Origin: Paracoccus denitrificans
GTDB taxonomy: Bacteria; Pseudomonadota; Alphaproteobacteria; Rhodobacterales; Rhodobacteraceae
Reading direction: 5' to 3'
Assembly: GCA_005768755.1 (NCBI GenBank)
Contig: VAFL01000006.1
Coordinates: 124,001 to 188,000 of the forward strand
Length of the DNA: 64,000 nucleotides
Every line of letters begins with the position of its first letter. The first letter of the stretch is position 1. Under the pieces are notes generated by a model. That model saw nothing but the letters and a program-made list of their open reading frames with translations. It was not told where the DNA came from and ran no database searches. Shown here one piece after another: positions 37,372-45,990 of the stretch. The position numbers and the translations under genes were made by a program.

Positions 37372-38109
37372 TTAATCCGCGCGCCGTCCCGTAGCCGCAT
37401 AATTGACCGACAGGTCACGATCCGAAAGCGACCAGTCCCAGCTGACAGGATTGAACGTCATGCCTTTCCTGTCGACGACGCGCAGGCCGCTGCTTTCCAT
37501 CATCGACGCCAGTTCGTCCGGGGTGATGAAGCGCGACCATTCATGCGTGCCTTTCGGCAGCCAGCGCATCACCCATTCCGCCCCGATGATTGCGGCGCCG
37601 AAGCTGCGCATGGTGCGGTTCAGCGTCGACATCACCAGCAGGCCGCCAGGCTTCAGCAGATCGTGGCAGCTTTGGACAAATCCGGGCGGATCGGCAACGT
37701 GTTCGACGATTTCCATCGCCAGGACCACGTCAAAACGCTCTCCCTCGGCCAACAGCGCCTCGGCGGTTTCGGCGCGATAGTCGATCTCCAGCCCGACCTG
37801 ATTGGCGTGGATGCGCGCCACCTCGATATTTTTCGGGGCAGCGTCCGCGCCGACGACCTGCGCGCCAAGCCGCGCCATCGGCTCTGCCAACAGCCCGCCG
37901 CCGCAGCCGATATCCAGCAGTCGCAGCCCATCGAACGGACGCGGGGACTTGAGGTCGCGGCCGAAATCGGCGGCGATCTGCGTGGTGATATAGCCAAGGC
38001 GCACCGGATTCATCATGTGCAGCGGCTTGAACTTGCCTTTCGGATCCCACCATTCGGCGGCCATTGCCTCGAATTTGGCAATCTCGGACGGGTCGCGGCT
38101 GTCTGTCAT
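37372..38109 (-). CDS. ubiG: Ubiquinone biosynthesis O-methyltransferase
   Basis: SAM-dependent enzyme performing both O-methylations of ubiquinone synthesis, 245 residues. The SAM motif LLDIGCGGGLLAEPMARLGA is at about residue 64, with FEAMAAEWWDPKGKFKPLH in front as in all UbiG proteins. Complete. Divergent from the proline iminopeptidase gene. Confidence 0.95.
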   Translation of the reverse strand: MTDSRDPSEIAKFEAMAAEWWDPKGKFKPLHMMNPVRLGYITTQIAADFGRDLKSPRPFDGLRLLDIGCGGGLLAEPMARLGAQVVGADAAPKNIEVARIHANQVGLEIDYRAETAEALLAEGERFDVVLAMEIVEHVADPPGFVQSCHDLLKPGGLLVMSTLNRTMRSFGAAIIGAEWVMRWLPKGTHEWSRFITPDELASMMESSGLRVVDRKGMTFNPVSWDWSLSDRDLSVNYAATGRRAD

Positions 38110-38153
38110 GCTCTGTCCTTTCGCGTCGCCTCGACGGCGTATATAGGGAAATC

Positions 38154-39122
38154 ATGGATCGCACAGCAGGGCAAATCGGCGCAGCGCGCCTTTATCCGCA
38201 CATCGACGCCTACGACCGGCAGAAGGTCAAGGTCGGGGACGGCCATGTTCTGCATGTCGAACAGTCAGGCAATCCCGATGGCGTACCGGTCGTTGTTCTG
38301 CATGGCGGGCCGGGCGGCGGTTGCAGCCCCTTCATGCGGCGCTTTTTCGATCCCACCCATTACCGCGCGATCCTGTTCGATCAGCGCGGCTGCGGGCTGT
38401 CGACCCCGCAGGCAAGCGTCACCGCGAACACGACACAGCACCTGATCGCCGATATCGAGGTGATCCGCCGCCAGCTTGGCATCGACAAGTGGTTGGTCTT
38501 CGGGGGAAGCTGGGGGGCCACGCTGGCGCTGGCTTATGCGCAGAGCCATCCGCAAGCGGTTTCCGGCCTGATCCTGCGCGGCGTGTTTCTGGGCATGCAG
38601 GCAGAGCTGGACTGGTTTTATGGCGGCGGCGCCGCCCGCTTCTGGCCGGAACGCTGGCAGGAATTCTGCGCGCCCATCCCCGAAGCCGAGCGTGGCGATA
38701 TGATTGCGGCCTATCACCGTCGCCTGTTTTCCGGCGACGAGGCCATCGAGCGGCAATTCGCCCGCACATGGATCATGTGGGAGAACGGGCTGGCGGGAAT
38801 GGACATCGCCAATCCCGGTGCTGCTTCGCCCGCCTATGCCCGCGCCTTCGCGCGCCTGGAAAGTCACTATTTCCGCAACAGCTGCTTTCTGGACGAGGGC
38901 CAGCTGCTGCGCGACCGCGACCGGATCGCACATATCCCCTGCCAGATCGTGCAGGGACGTTATGACATGGTCTGCCCGCCCGAGGCCGCCTGGGCGCTGG
39001 CAGAAGGATGGCACAATTGCCGGCTGCGCATGGTCCCGTCATCCGGCCACGCGCTGAGCGAGCCGCGAATCGCCGCTGAACTGGTCGCGGTGATGGATGA
39101 ACTGAAAGGCCAGCCCGCATGA
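38154..39122 (+). CDS. pip: Proline iminopeptidase
   Basis: Alpha/beta hydrolase (peptidase S33) that removes N-terminal proline, 322 residues from the ATG at 38154 (AGGGAAATC upstream). HGGPGGGC is the oxyanion motif, the nucleophile is in GGSWGATLALAYAQ, the aspartate in GRYDMVCP and the histidine in SSGHALSEP. The stop overlaps tspO (ATGA). Confidence 0.93.
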   Translation: MDRTAGQIGAARLYPHIDAYDRQKVKVGDGHVLHVEQSGNPDGVPVVVLHGGPGGGCSPFMRRFFDPTHYRAILFDQRGCGLSTPQASVTANTTQHLIADIEVIRRQLGIDKWLVFGGSWGATLALAYAQSHPQAVSGLILRGVFLGMQAELDWFYGGGAARFWPERWQEFCAPIPEAERGDMIAAYHRRLFSGDEAIERQFARTWIMWENGLAGMDIANPGAASPAYARAFARLESHYFRNSCFLDEGQLLRDRDRIAHIPCQIVQGRYDMVCPPEAAWALAEGWHNCRLRMVPSSGHALSEPRIAAELVAVMDELKGQPA

Positions 39123-39577
39123 TCGCCTTCTATTTCCTGTGCTTCCTGTCCGCCTGCGCCGCCGCTGCCGCGACCGGCAGCGCCTTCCTGCCCGGCGAAT
39201 GGTATCAATCGCTGAAAAAGCCCGACTGGACGCCGCCGAAAAAGGCCTTCCCGATTGTCTGGACCACGCTTTACGTCGCCTCGGCCATCGCAGCGACGCG
39301 CATTGCCATCAGCGACAACCCCGCGCCGGGGCTGGCGCTGTGGTCCACGCAGATCGCGCTCAACACATTGTGGACGCCGATCTTCTTCGGGGCGAAGCGC
39401 ATGGGAATGGGCATGATCGTCATCGCCGCGCTGTGGGTCGTGCTGGCGATTGCCACGGTCGTCTTCCTGCAAACCGACCTGATCGCGGGCCTGCTGATGA
39501 TCCCCTATTTCGCCTGGATCGGCCTCGCCGCCGCGCTGAACTGGCGCATCTGGCGCGACAACCGCGATTCGGCTTGA
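39119..39577 (+). CDS. tspO: TspO/MBR family protein
   Basis: Five-helix outer-membrane/inner-membrane tryptophan-rich sensory protein, 152 residues. WYQSLKKPDWTPPKKAFPIVW is nearly diagnostic, with LNTLWTPIFFG and LNWRIWRDN further on. In Rhodobacter TspO modulates tetrapyrrole-dependent gene expression. Coupled to pip by a four-base overlap. Confidence 0.93.
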   Translation: MIAFYFLCFLSACAAAAATGSAFLPGEWYQSLKKPDWTPPKKAFPIVWTTLYVASAIAATRIAISDNPAPGLALWSTQIALNTLWTPIFFGAKRMGMGMIVIAALWVVLAIATVVFLQTDLIAGLLMIPYFAWIGLAAALNWRIWRDNRDSA

Positions 39578-39602
39578 ATTCCCCGACCGGTGGCGCTATA
39601 TC
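39574..39602 (+). promoter_or_regulatory. Candidate promoter of the rimP operon
   Basis: TTGAAT (39574-39579), 17 bases, TATATC (39597-39602). The -35 element overlaps the tspO stop codon. Transcription would begin near 39609, just upstream of two hairpins. Confidence 0.5.
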
Positions 39603-39608
39603 CCGTTT

Positions 39609-39677
39609 CAACAGCGGTGCAGGCTTCCACCCCCTGCGCCACCAGACGCGTGACGGGTCCGCTGCGGGCCCGTTTTT
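39609..39677 (+). promoter_or_regulatory. rimP leader with two hairpins, the second an intrinsic terminator
   Basis: First stem: GGTGCAGG (39616-39623) with CCTGCGCC (39633-39640), eight pairs, nine-base loop. Second stem: ACGGGTCC (39653-39660) with GGGCCCGT (39666-39673), eight pairs, loop GCTGC, then a run of T (39673-39677). The terminator ends 18 bases before the rimP start codon and downstream of a promoter-like sequence, so it can act as an attenuator of the whole rimP-nusA-infB operon. It could alternatively only end the pip-tspO transcript. Confidence 0.7.
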
Positions 39678-39695
39678 CATTTTCAGGATGTGCAT

Positions 39696-40307
39696 ATGTC
39701 GAACGATCTGATCGCCAAGACCGCCATCGACCGCCGCCTGGCGGAAATCCTGATCCCCGTGATCGAGGATATGGGCTTTGAGCTGGTCCGCCTGCGCCTG
39801 CAGGGCGGCAAGATGGCGACGTTGCAGATCATGGCCGACCGCCCCGAAGGCGGCATCAATGTCGATGACTGTGCCGAGATTTCCACCATGGTCAGCGCCA
39901 CGCTGGACGTCGAAGATCCCATTGAAGACAAATACCATCTTGAGGTTTCCAGCCCCGGCATCGACCGCCCGCTGACCCGCCTGAAGGATTTCGAAACCTT
40001 TGAAGGCTATGACGCCAAGCTGGAAACCAATCAGCCGATCGACGGGCGCAAACGCTTTACCGGCGTGCTGGCGGGCGTCGAAGGCGATGACGTGCTGATC
40101 AATATCGAGGTCGGGTCTGAAACCCAGACCATCGGGCTGAATTTCGACTGGCTGGCTGATGCCAAGCTGCTGCTGACGGACGAATTGATCGCCGAAATGC
40201 TGCGCCAGAAGAAAGAAGCCGGGATCGAGATCGACAATCTCGACGAATCAATGTTCGACGAAGTTCAAACCGAAGACGGCGACGACGACGCCGCAACGAA
40301 GGAGTAA
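39696..40307 (+). CDS. rimP: Ribosome maturation factor RimP
   Basis: Assists assembly of the 30S subunit, 203 residues. The ATG at 39696 follows CAGGATG; a GTG two codons earlier is less likely. MGFELVRLRLQGG and YHLEVSSPGIDRPLTR are family signatures. The acidic C-terminal tail is usual in alphaproteobacteria. First gene of rimP-nusA-ylxR-infB. Confidence 0.95.
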   Translation: MSNDLIAKTAIDRRLAEILIPVIEDMGFELVRLRLQGGKMATLQIMADRPEGGINVDDCAEISTMVSATLDVEDPIEDKYHLEVSSPGIDRPLTRLKDFETFEGYDAKLETNQPIDGRKRFTGVLAGVEGDDVLINIEVGSETQTIGLNFDWLADAKLLLTDELIAEMLRQKKEAGIEIDNLDESMFDEVQTEDGDDDAATKE

Positions 40308-40310
40308 GTG

Positions 40311-41987
40311 ATGGCAATCACCTCTGCCAACCAGCTTGAGCTGCTGCAAACCGCCGAGGCCGTGGCCCGCGAAAAGATGATCGAGCCTGAGCTGGTCATC
40401 GAAGCCATGGAAGACAGCCTCGCCCGTGCTGCCAAGTCGCGCTACGGCGCGGAAATGGACATCCGCGTGTCCATCGACCGCAAGACCGGCAATGCCACCT
40501 TCACCCGCGTGCGTACCGTCGTGGACGAGGAGCTGCTGGAAAACTATCAGGCCGAATTCACCGCCGATCAGGCCAAGCCCTATTTCGAACGCCAGCGCGA
40601 CCCGGCCAATTACTGGACCCGCGAGGGCGATAAGCTGGAAGACTTCGCCGGCGGTCCGCAGGTCGGCGACGTGTTCCAGGAACAGGTGCCCCCGGTCGAA
40701 CTGGGCCGCATCGCCGCGCAATCGGCCAAGCAGGTCATCCTGCAGCGCGTCCGCGAGGCCGAGCGTGATCGTCAGTATGATGAATTCAAGGACCGCGCCG
40801 GTTCGATCATCAACGGCATCGTCAAGCGCGAGGAATATGGCAACATCATCGTCGATGTCGGCCGTGGCGAAGCGATCCTGCGCCGCAACGAAAAGATCGG
40901 CCGCGAAAGCTATCGCCCGAACGACCGCATCCGCGCCTATGTGAAGGATGTGCGCCGCGAAACCCGTGGCCCGCAGATCTTCCTGTCGCGCACCGATCCG
41001 CAATTCATGGCCGAACTGTTCAAGATGGAAGTGCCGGAAATCTATGACGGCGTGATCGAGATCAAGGCCGTTGCCCGCGATCCGGGCAGCCGCGCCAAGA
41101 TCGCCGTCATCAGCTATGACAACTCCATCGACCCGGTCGGTGCCTGCGTTGGTATGCGCGGCAGCCGCGTGCAGGCCGTCGTCGGCGAATTGCAGGGCGA
41201 AAAGATCGACATCATCCCGTGGAACGAGGATCAGGCCACGTTCCTGGTCAACGCGCTGCAGCCCGCCGAGGTCAGCAAGGTCGTCGTCGACGAAGACGCG
41301 CCCCGGATCGAGGTCGTGGTCCCCGAAGAACAGCTTAGCCTTGCCATCGGTCGTCGTGGCCAGAACGTGCGCCTGGCCAGCCAGCTGACGGGCCTCGACA
41401 TCGACATCCTGACCGAGGAAGAAGAATCCAAGCGGCGTCAGGCAGAATTCAACGCCCGCACCAAGCTGTTCATGGACAACCTGGACCTGGACGAATTCTT
41501 CGCCCAGCTTCTGGTCGCGGAAGGCTTCACCAATCTAGAAGAAGTCGCTTACGTCGATCAGGACGAGCTTCTGTCGATCGACGGTGTGGACGAATCGACC
41601 GCCGACGAGCTTCAGGCCCGTGCCCGCGACGTGATCGAAGCCGCGAATCGCACGGCGCTGGAGAATGCGCGCGGCCTTGGCGCCGAGGACAGCCTTATTG
41701 AATTCGAAGGCCTGACCCCCCAGATGGTGGAAGCCCTGGCAAATGACGGCGTCAAGACGCTGGAAGATTTTGCCACCTGCGCCGACTGGGAACTCGCTGG
41801 CGGCTGGACCACGGTCGACGGGCAACGCGTCAAGGATGACGGCCTGCTGGAGCCTTTTGGCGTAACCCTGGAAGCAGCGCAGGACATGGTGATGACCGCA
41901 CGCGTCATGTTGGGCTGGGTCGACCCGACCGAACTGGAAAAGTCGGAAGACGATCAGGAAGCCGAAACCGAGGAGGCTGGGGCGTGA
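40311..41987 (+). CDS. nusA: Transcription termination/antitermination factor NusA
   Basis: 558 residues. The ATG at 40311 lies six bases behind AAGGAG; the GTG at 40308 is closer than usual. Domains in order: RNA-polymerase-binding N-terminal domain (1-130), S1 (about 135-200), two KH domains (about 200-345, with GACVGMRGSRVQ and AIGRRGQNVRLAS) and two helix-hairpin C-terminal repeats (about 370-540). NusA can act on its own leader terminator. Confidence 0.96.
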   Translation: MAITSANQLELLQTAEAVAREKMIEPELVIEAMEDSLARAAKSRYGAEMDIRVSIDRKTGNATFTRVRTVVDEELLENYQAEFTADQAKPYFERQRDPANYWTREGDKLEDFAGGPQVGDVFQEQVPPVELGRIAAQSAKQVILQRVREAERDRQYDEFKDRAGSIINGIVKREEYGNIIVDVGRGEAILRRNEKIGRESYRPNDRIRAYVKDVRRETRGPQIFLSRTDPQFMAELFKMEVPEIYDGVIEIKAVARDPGSRAKIAVISYDNSIDPVGACVGMRGSRVQAVVGELQGEKIDIIPWNEDQATFLVNALQPAEVSKVVVDEDAPRIEVVVPEEQLSLAIGRRGQNVRLASQLTGLDIDILTEEEESKRRQAEFNARTKLFMDNLDLDEFFAQLLVAEGFTNLEEVAYVDQDELLSIDGVDESTADELQARARDVIEAANRTALENARGLGAEDSLIEFEGLTPQMVEALANDGVKTLEDFATCADWELAGGWTTVDGQRVKDDGLLEPFGVTLEAAQDMVMTARVMLGWVDPTELEKSEDDQEAETEEAGA

Positions 41988-42005
41988 TGCCCCGGAACCG
42001 GTGGC

Positions 42006-42635
42006 ATGACGCGAGGCGGGCGCGATAAATCAGACGAGGGCACGGAGCGCCGTTGCCTTGTGACGGGCGAAGTCCAGCCAAAAGCGGGTCTTATCCGCTT
42101 CGTGCTGGGTCCCGACGGCATTGTCGTCCCCGATCTGGCGGAAAAATTGCCTGGCCGAGGCTTCTGGTTGACTGCCGATCGTGCGATTATTGATCGAGCA
42201 ATTGCGAAGGGTGCTTTTTCACGCGGTGCAAAGGCGCAAGCCAGGCCCCCCGAAGGCCTGGCCGAGCAGATCGAGACAGGTCTGGCAAAGCGCGTGATCG
42301 AACTGATCTCGCTTGCACGAAAATCCGGCATCGCTATTGCCGGGTTTGAAAAGGTGAAAGACTGGCTTGCGGCCGGTCGGGTAAAGATCCTGCTGCAAGC
42401 CTCGGACGGGTCCGAGCGCGGCAAGGGCAGGCTTTGGACACCGGAAGGGGCACGCTGGTTCGGCTGCCTCACCGCATCAGAATTGGGTTTGGCTTTCGGA
42501 CGCGATCATGTCATACACAGCGCGCTTTCGAAAGGCGGACTCGCAGACAGGATTATCCGGGACGCTGGCAGGCTGAATGGCCTGCGAGGCAATCGGCCAT
42601 CCGGGCCGGGAAGGAATGAAGACGCAGATGAGTGA
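42006..42635 (+). CDS. ylxR: YlxR-type RNA-binding protein with L7Ae-like C-terminal part
   Basis: 209 residues. The N-terminal 80 residues are a DUF448/YlxR domain (ERRCLVTGEVQPKAGLIRFV, LPGRGFWL). Residues about 95-190 (LISLARKSGIAIAGFEKVKD) resemble the L7Ae/YlxQ fold encoded separately in Gram-positive bacteria. Alphaproteobacteria commonly have this fused form between nusA and infB. It overlaps infB by eight bases. Confidence 0.85.
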   Translation: MTRGGRDKSDEGTERRCLVTGEVQPKAGLIRFVLGPDGIVVPDLAEKLPGRGFWLTADRAIIDRAIAKGAFSRGAKAQARPPEGLAEQIETGLAKRVIELISLARKSGIAIAGFEKVKDWLAAGRVKILLQASDGSERGKGRLWTPEGARWFGCLTASELGLAFGRDHVIHSALSKGGLADRIIRDAGRLNGLRGNRPSGPGRNEDADE

Positions 42636-45171
42636 TACAGACGGCAAGAAACCCCTCGGCCTCGGCGGCAACCGTCCGGGTCAGGTCAAACAAAGTTTCA
42701 GCCATGGCCGCACGAAAAGCGTGGTCGTGGAAACCAAGCGCAAGCGCGTCGTTGTGCCGAAGCCCGGCGCAGCGGGGACTAAGCCGCAAAGTGCGGTCAC
42801 GCCCGATAACGCCGCGCGGGCTGTCGCCGCCTCGTCCAAGCGCCCAGCAGGGATCTCGGACGCCGAGATGGAACGTCGGCTGAAGGCACTTGCCGCCGCG
42901 AAGGCACGCGAGGCAGAGGAAGCCGAGGCCCGCGCTGCGGAAGAACGCGCCCGCGAGGAAGAACGTGAACGCCGCCGCGCCGAGATCGAGGCGAAGGAGC
43001 GTGAGGACCGCGAGCGCGAAGAAGCGCTTCGGGCCAAGGAAGAAGAGGACGCCCGCAAGGCCGAAGAGGCCAAGCTGCGCGCCCAGAAGAAGGAAGAGGT
43101 CCGCAAGCCGGCCGCCAAGGACGCGGCACCGGTCGATGCTGCCGCGGCACAAGCCGCCGCAGCACGCGCCGAGACGAAGGGCGTGGCCACCCGTCCCGCA
43201 CGGCCCGACCGCGAACAGCGCGACAACCGCACAGATGACCGCGACGCCCGAAACAAATCCGGCGACCGCGATGCGCGTCGCACTGGCAAGCTGTCGGTGA
43301 CGGCCGCGCTGTCGGGTGAAGGCGGGCGCCAGCGCAGCATGGCTGCGATGAAGCGCAAGCAGGAACGCGCCAAGCAGAAGGCCATGGGCCAATCCACGCG
43401 GGCTGAAAAGCAGGTGCGCGAAGTGCAGCTGCCGGAAGCCATCGTGGTCAGCGAATTGGCAAACCGGATGGCCGAACGCGCCGCCGATGTCGTCAAGGCG
43501 CTGATGAAGATGGGCATGATGGTGACGATGAACCAGTCCATCGACGCCGACACTGCCGAACTGGTGATCGAGGAATTCGGCCACCGCGCCGTCCGCGTGT
43601 CGGATGCCGATGTGGAACAGGTCATCGCTCAGGTCGAGGACAAGCCCGAAGATCTGCAGGCGCGCCCGCCGATCATCACGATCATGGGTCACGTCGACCA
43701 CGGCAAGACCTCGCTTCTGGATGCGATTCGCCACGCCAACGTCGTCTCGGGCGAGGCCGGCGGCATCACCCAGCATATCGGTGCCTATCAGGTGACCACC
43801 GATAGCGGGGCCGTGCTGTCCTTCCTCGACACGCCAGGCCACGCGGCCTTTACCAGCATGCGCGCGCGTGGTGCGAATGTCACCGATATCGTGGTGCTGG
43901 TGGTTGCGGCCGATGACGCCGTGATGCCGCAGACGGTCGAGGCGATCAACCACGCCAAGGCCGCGAAAGTGCCGATGATCGTGGCGATCAACAAGGTCGA
44001 CAAGCCTGACGCCGATCCGCAGAAAGTCCGCACGGACCTGCTGCAATACGAGGTCGTGGTCGAGGAAATGTCCGGCGACGTGCAGGATGTCGAAGTCTCG
44101 GCCAAGACAGGGCAGGGGCTGGACAACCTTCTGGAAGCCATCGCCCTGCAGGCGGAAATCCTGGAACTGAAGGCCAATCCCGGCCGCGCCGCCCAGGGCG
44201 CCGTGATCGAGGCGAAGCTGGATGTGGGTCGCGGTCCCGTGGCCACTGTTCTGGTCCAGAACGGCACGCTCCGTCGCGGTGATATCTTCGTCGTCGGCGA
44301 ACAATGGGGCAAGGTCCGCGCGCTGATCAACGATCAGGGCGAGCGCGTCGAGGAAGCCGGTCCTTCGGTCCCGGTCGAGGTTCTGGGCCTGAACGGCACG
44401 CCCGAAGCCGGCGACGTCCTGAACGTGGTCGAGACCGAAGCGCAGGCCCGCGAGATCGCCGAATACCGCGAAGCCGCCGCCAAGGACAAACGCGCCGCCG
44501 CCGGTGCCGCGATCACGCTGGATCAGCTGATGGCCAAGGCCAAGGCCGATGAAAGCGTGTCCGAACTGCCGGTGGTGCTGAAAGCCGACGTGCAGGGTTC
44601 GGCCGAGGCGATCGTGCAGGCCCTTGAAAAGGTCGGCAATGATGAGGTCCGCGTCCGCGTGCTGCATTACGGCGTCGGCGCGATCACCGAATCCGATATC
44701 GGTCTGGCCGAAGCCTCGGGCGCGCCGGTCATCGGCTTCAACGTCCGCGCCAACGCTCCGGCCCGCAATTCGGCCAACCAGAAGGGTGTCGAGATACGTT
44801 ATTACTCGATCATCTACGATCTGGTGGACGACATCAAAGCTGCGGCCTCGGGCCTGTTGTCCAACGAAGTGCGCGAGAACTTCATCGGCTATGCGGAGAT
44901 CCGCGAAGTCTTCAAGGTCACGGGCGTCGGCAAGGTTGCCGGCTGTCTGGTCACCGAAGGCGTGGCCCGTCGTTCTGCTGGCGTCCGCCTGCTGCGCGAC
45001 AACGTGGTGATCCACGAAGGCACGCTGAAAACGCTGAAGCGCTTCAAGGACGAAGTGAAAGAAGTGCAAAGTGGCCAGGAATGCGGCATGGCGTTCGAGA
45101 ACTACGACGACATCCGCCCCGGCGATGTCATCGAGATCTTCGAACGCGAAGAGGTCGAACGGACGCTGTAA
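42628..45171 (+). CDS. infB: Translation initiation factor IF-2
   Basis: GTPase that brings initiator tRNA to the ribosome, 847 residues. I choose the ATG at 42628 because MSDTDGKKPLGLGG is the usual start in this group; an ATG at 42616 is possible. The first 330 residues are a charged, Ala/Glu/Arg-rich coiled region; the G domain has GHVDHGKTS, DTPGHAAF and NKVD; domains II-IV follow. Last gene of the operon, ended by a terminator. Confidence 0.96.
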   Translation: MSDTDGKKPLGLGGNRPGQVKQSFSHGRTKSVVVETKRKRVVVPKPGAAGTKPQSAVTPDNAARAVAASSKRPAGISDAEMERRLKALAAAKAREAEEAEARAAEERAREEERERRRAEIEAKEREDREREEALRAKEEEDARKAEEAKLRAQKKEEVRKPAAKDAAPVDAAAAQAAAARAETKGVATRPARPDREQRDNRTDDRDARNKSGDRDARRTGKLSVTAALSGEGGRQRSMAAMKRKQERAKQKAMGQSTRAEKQVREVQLPEAIVVSELANRMAERAADVVKALMKMGMMVTMNQSIDADTAELVIEEFGHRAVRVSDADVEQVIAQVEDKPEDLQARPPIITIMGHVDHGKTSLLDAIRHANVVSGEAGGITQHIGAYQVTTDSGAVLSFLDTPGHAAFTSMRARGANVTDIVVLVVAADDAVMPQTVEAINHAKAAKVPMIVAINKVDKPDADPQKVRTDLLQYEVVVEEMSGDVQDVEVSAKTGQGLDNLLEAIALQAEILELKANPGRAAQGAVIEAKLDVGRGPVATVLVQNGTLRRGDIFVVGEQWGKVRALINDQGERVEEAGPSVPVEVLGLNGTPEAGDVLNVVETEAQAREIAEYREAAAKDKRAAAGAAITLDQLMAKAKADESVSELPVVLKADVQGSAEAIVQALEKVGNDEVRVRVLHYGVGAITESDIGLAEASGAPVIGFNVRANAPARNSANQKGVEIRYYSIIYDLVDDIKAAASGLLSNEVRENFIGYAEIREVFKVTGVGKVAGCLVTEGVARRSAGVRLLRDNVVIHEGTLKTLKRFKDEVKEVQSGQECGMAFENYDDIRPGDVIEIFEREEVERTL

Positions 45172-45191
45172 GCGATACCGACAGAGAAATG

Positions 45192-45222
45192 AAAACAGCC
45201 CGCCAATTGGCGGGCTGTTTTC
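45192..45222 (+). terminator. Intrinsic terminator of the infB operon
   Basis: AAAACAGCCCGCC pairs perfectly with GGCGGGCTGTTTT around AATT; the T-run continues as TTTTCGCTTT. Twenty bases after the infB stop. Confidence 0.92.
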
Positions 45223-45543
45223 GCTTTAACATGCGCTTTTAGCTGACCGGAGCAGTTGGCTGATTGGAGGATAAAAGTCGCAGACGCCTCTCATCGCTAC
45301 TTTCGATAAAGCAGGCCAGCGTCTAGCCAAGCTAAGATGGACGCCATTTGCCGACCGGGCCTTTTACTCTATCTGTTGTGGCTGCCTTTACTCGAAATAC
45401 CACATTATGTCAACCTAACGAATCCTTGTGGATGCCATCGAATCCGACTCGACTCAGCTAATTGCTCGCCAGTAATATGCAAGGCGCAAGATGGTTGCAC
45501 CCACCTTGCGCCTAAAATCGTCATAGCCCTTGAAAGGAAAGAT
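45223..45543. other. AT-richer non-coding stretch upstream of the small HTH gene
   Basis: 320 bases, visibly poorer in GC than its surroundings. No convincing gene. A stem AGGCGCAAG (45482-45490) / CTTGCGCCT (45505-45513) lies 30 bases before the next start codon, without a T-run; it may be an RNA structure or operator. Confidence 0.4.
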
Positions 45544-45777
45544 ATGATAAAAGCCACCGACTATATCGGCTCGTTTGAGCTTAATCAGATCCATGCAAGG
45601 CGAGCAAGCCTTACCTCCGAGGAAGCAGTTGCTGTCTGGTTGATGAAGTGGACTGGCGACCACAATCACGTCATCGCAGCCAAGCTTGGGATCAACCAAG
45701 GCAGAATTGCGGAGATCTTGACCGAAAAGGCTCATCAGGGAACGCGAGCCGCCGCGAATGAACTTCGGAAAGGCTGA
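45544..45777 (+). CDS. Small helix-turn-helix protein
   Basis: 77 residues from the ATG at 45544, preceded by AAAGGAAAG; the open frame extending to 45337 is not protein-like before this point. The stretch HNHVIAAKLGINQGRIAEIL is a helix-turn-helix of the kind found in many short orphan proteins that read ...Q.EIA..FGVNQGRISEI. Codon use and base composition differ from the neighbours, which suggests acquisition. Function unknown. Confidence 0.65.
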   Translation: MIKATDYIGSFELNQIHARRASLTSEEAVAVWLMKWTGDHNHVIAAKLGINQGRIAEILTEKAHQGTRAAANELRKG

Positions 45778-45783
45778 GTAGTG

Positions 45784-45808
45784 ATAGGGGCGGGATATTC
45801 GCCCCTAT
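45784..45808. terminator. Stem-loop between convergent genes
   Basis: Perfect nine-base arms ATAGGGGCG / CGCCCCTAT around a seven-base loop, overlapping the stop codon of the DUF2783 gene. No T-run, so termination is uncertain. Confidence 0.4.
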
Positions 45809-45990
45809 TCCCGCGCCGCCGCCAATGCCTGCTGCAGCACATCCATATCCCCGACGTGGTTCATCAGCATCAGGATCAGCCGCGCGTTCAGCGCGTCGGA
45901 CTCGGCCTTCGACAGCCCCTCATGCGCCTCCAACAGCAGCGCATAGGCGTCGTCGGGCGAGGTCAGGTTCGGTTGCAGGTTCAGGCTCAT
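45805..45990 (-). CDS. DUF2783 small protein
   Basis: 61 residues starting MSLNLQPNLTSPDDAY, with AHEGLSKAESDALNARLILMLMNHVGD in the middle, matching the small helical DUF2783 proteins that accompany FAD hydroxylases. The ATG at 45990 overlaps the stop of the hydroxylase gene (ATGA). Function unknown; a helper of the hydroxylase is plausible. Confidence 0.75.
   Translation of the reverse strand: MSLNLQPNLTSPDDAYALLLEAHEGLSKAESDALNARLILMLMNHVGDMDVLQQALAAARE

Noticed and set aside
42553..45069. An 838-codon open frame on the minus strand
   Set aside because: Antisense of infB; a common artefact of high third-position GC.
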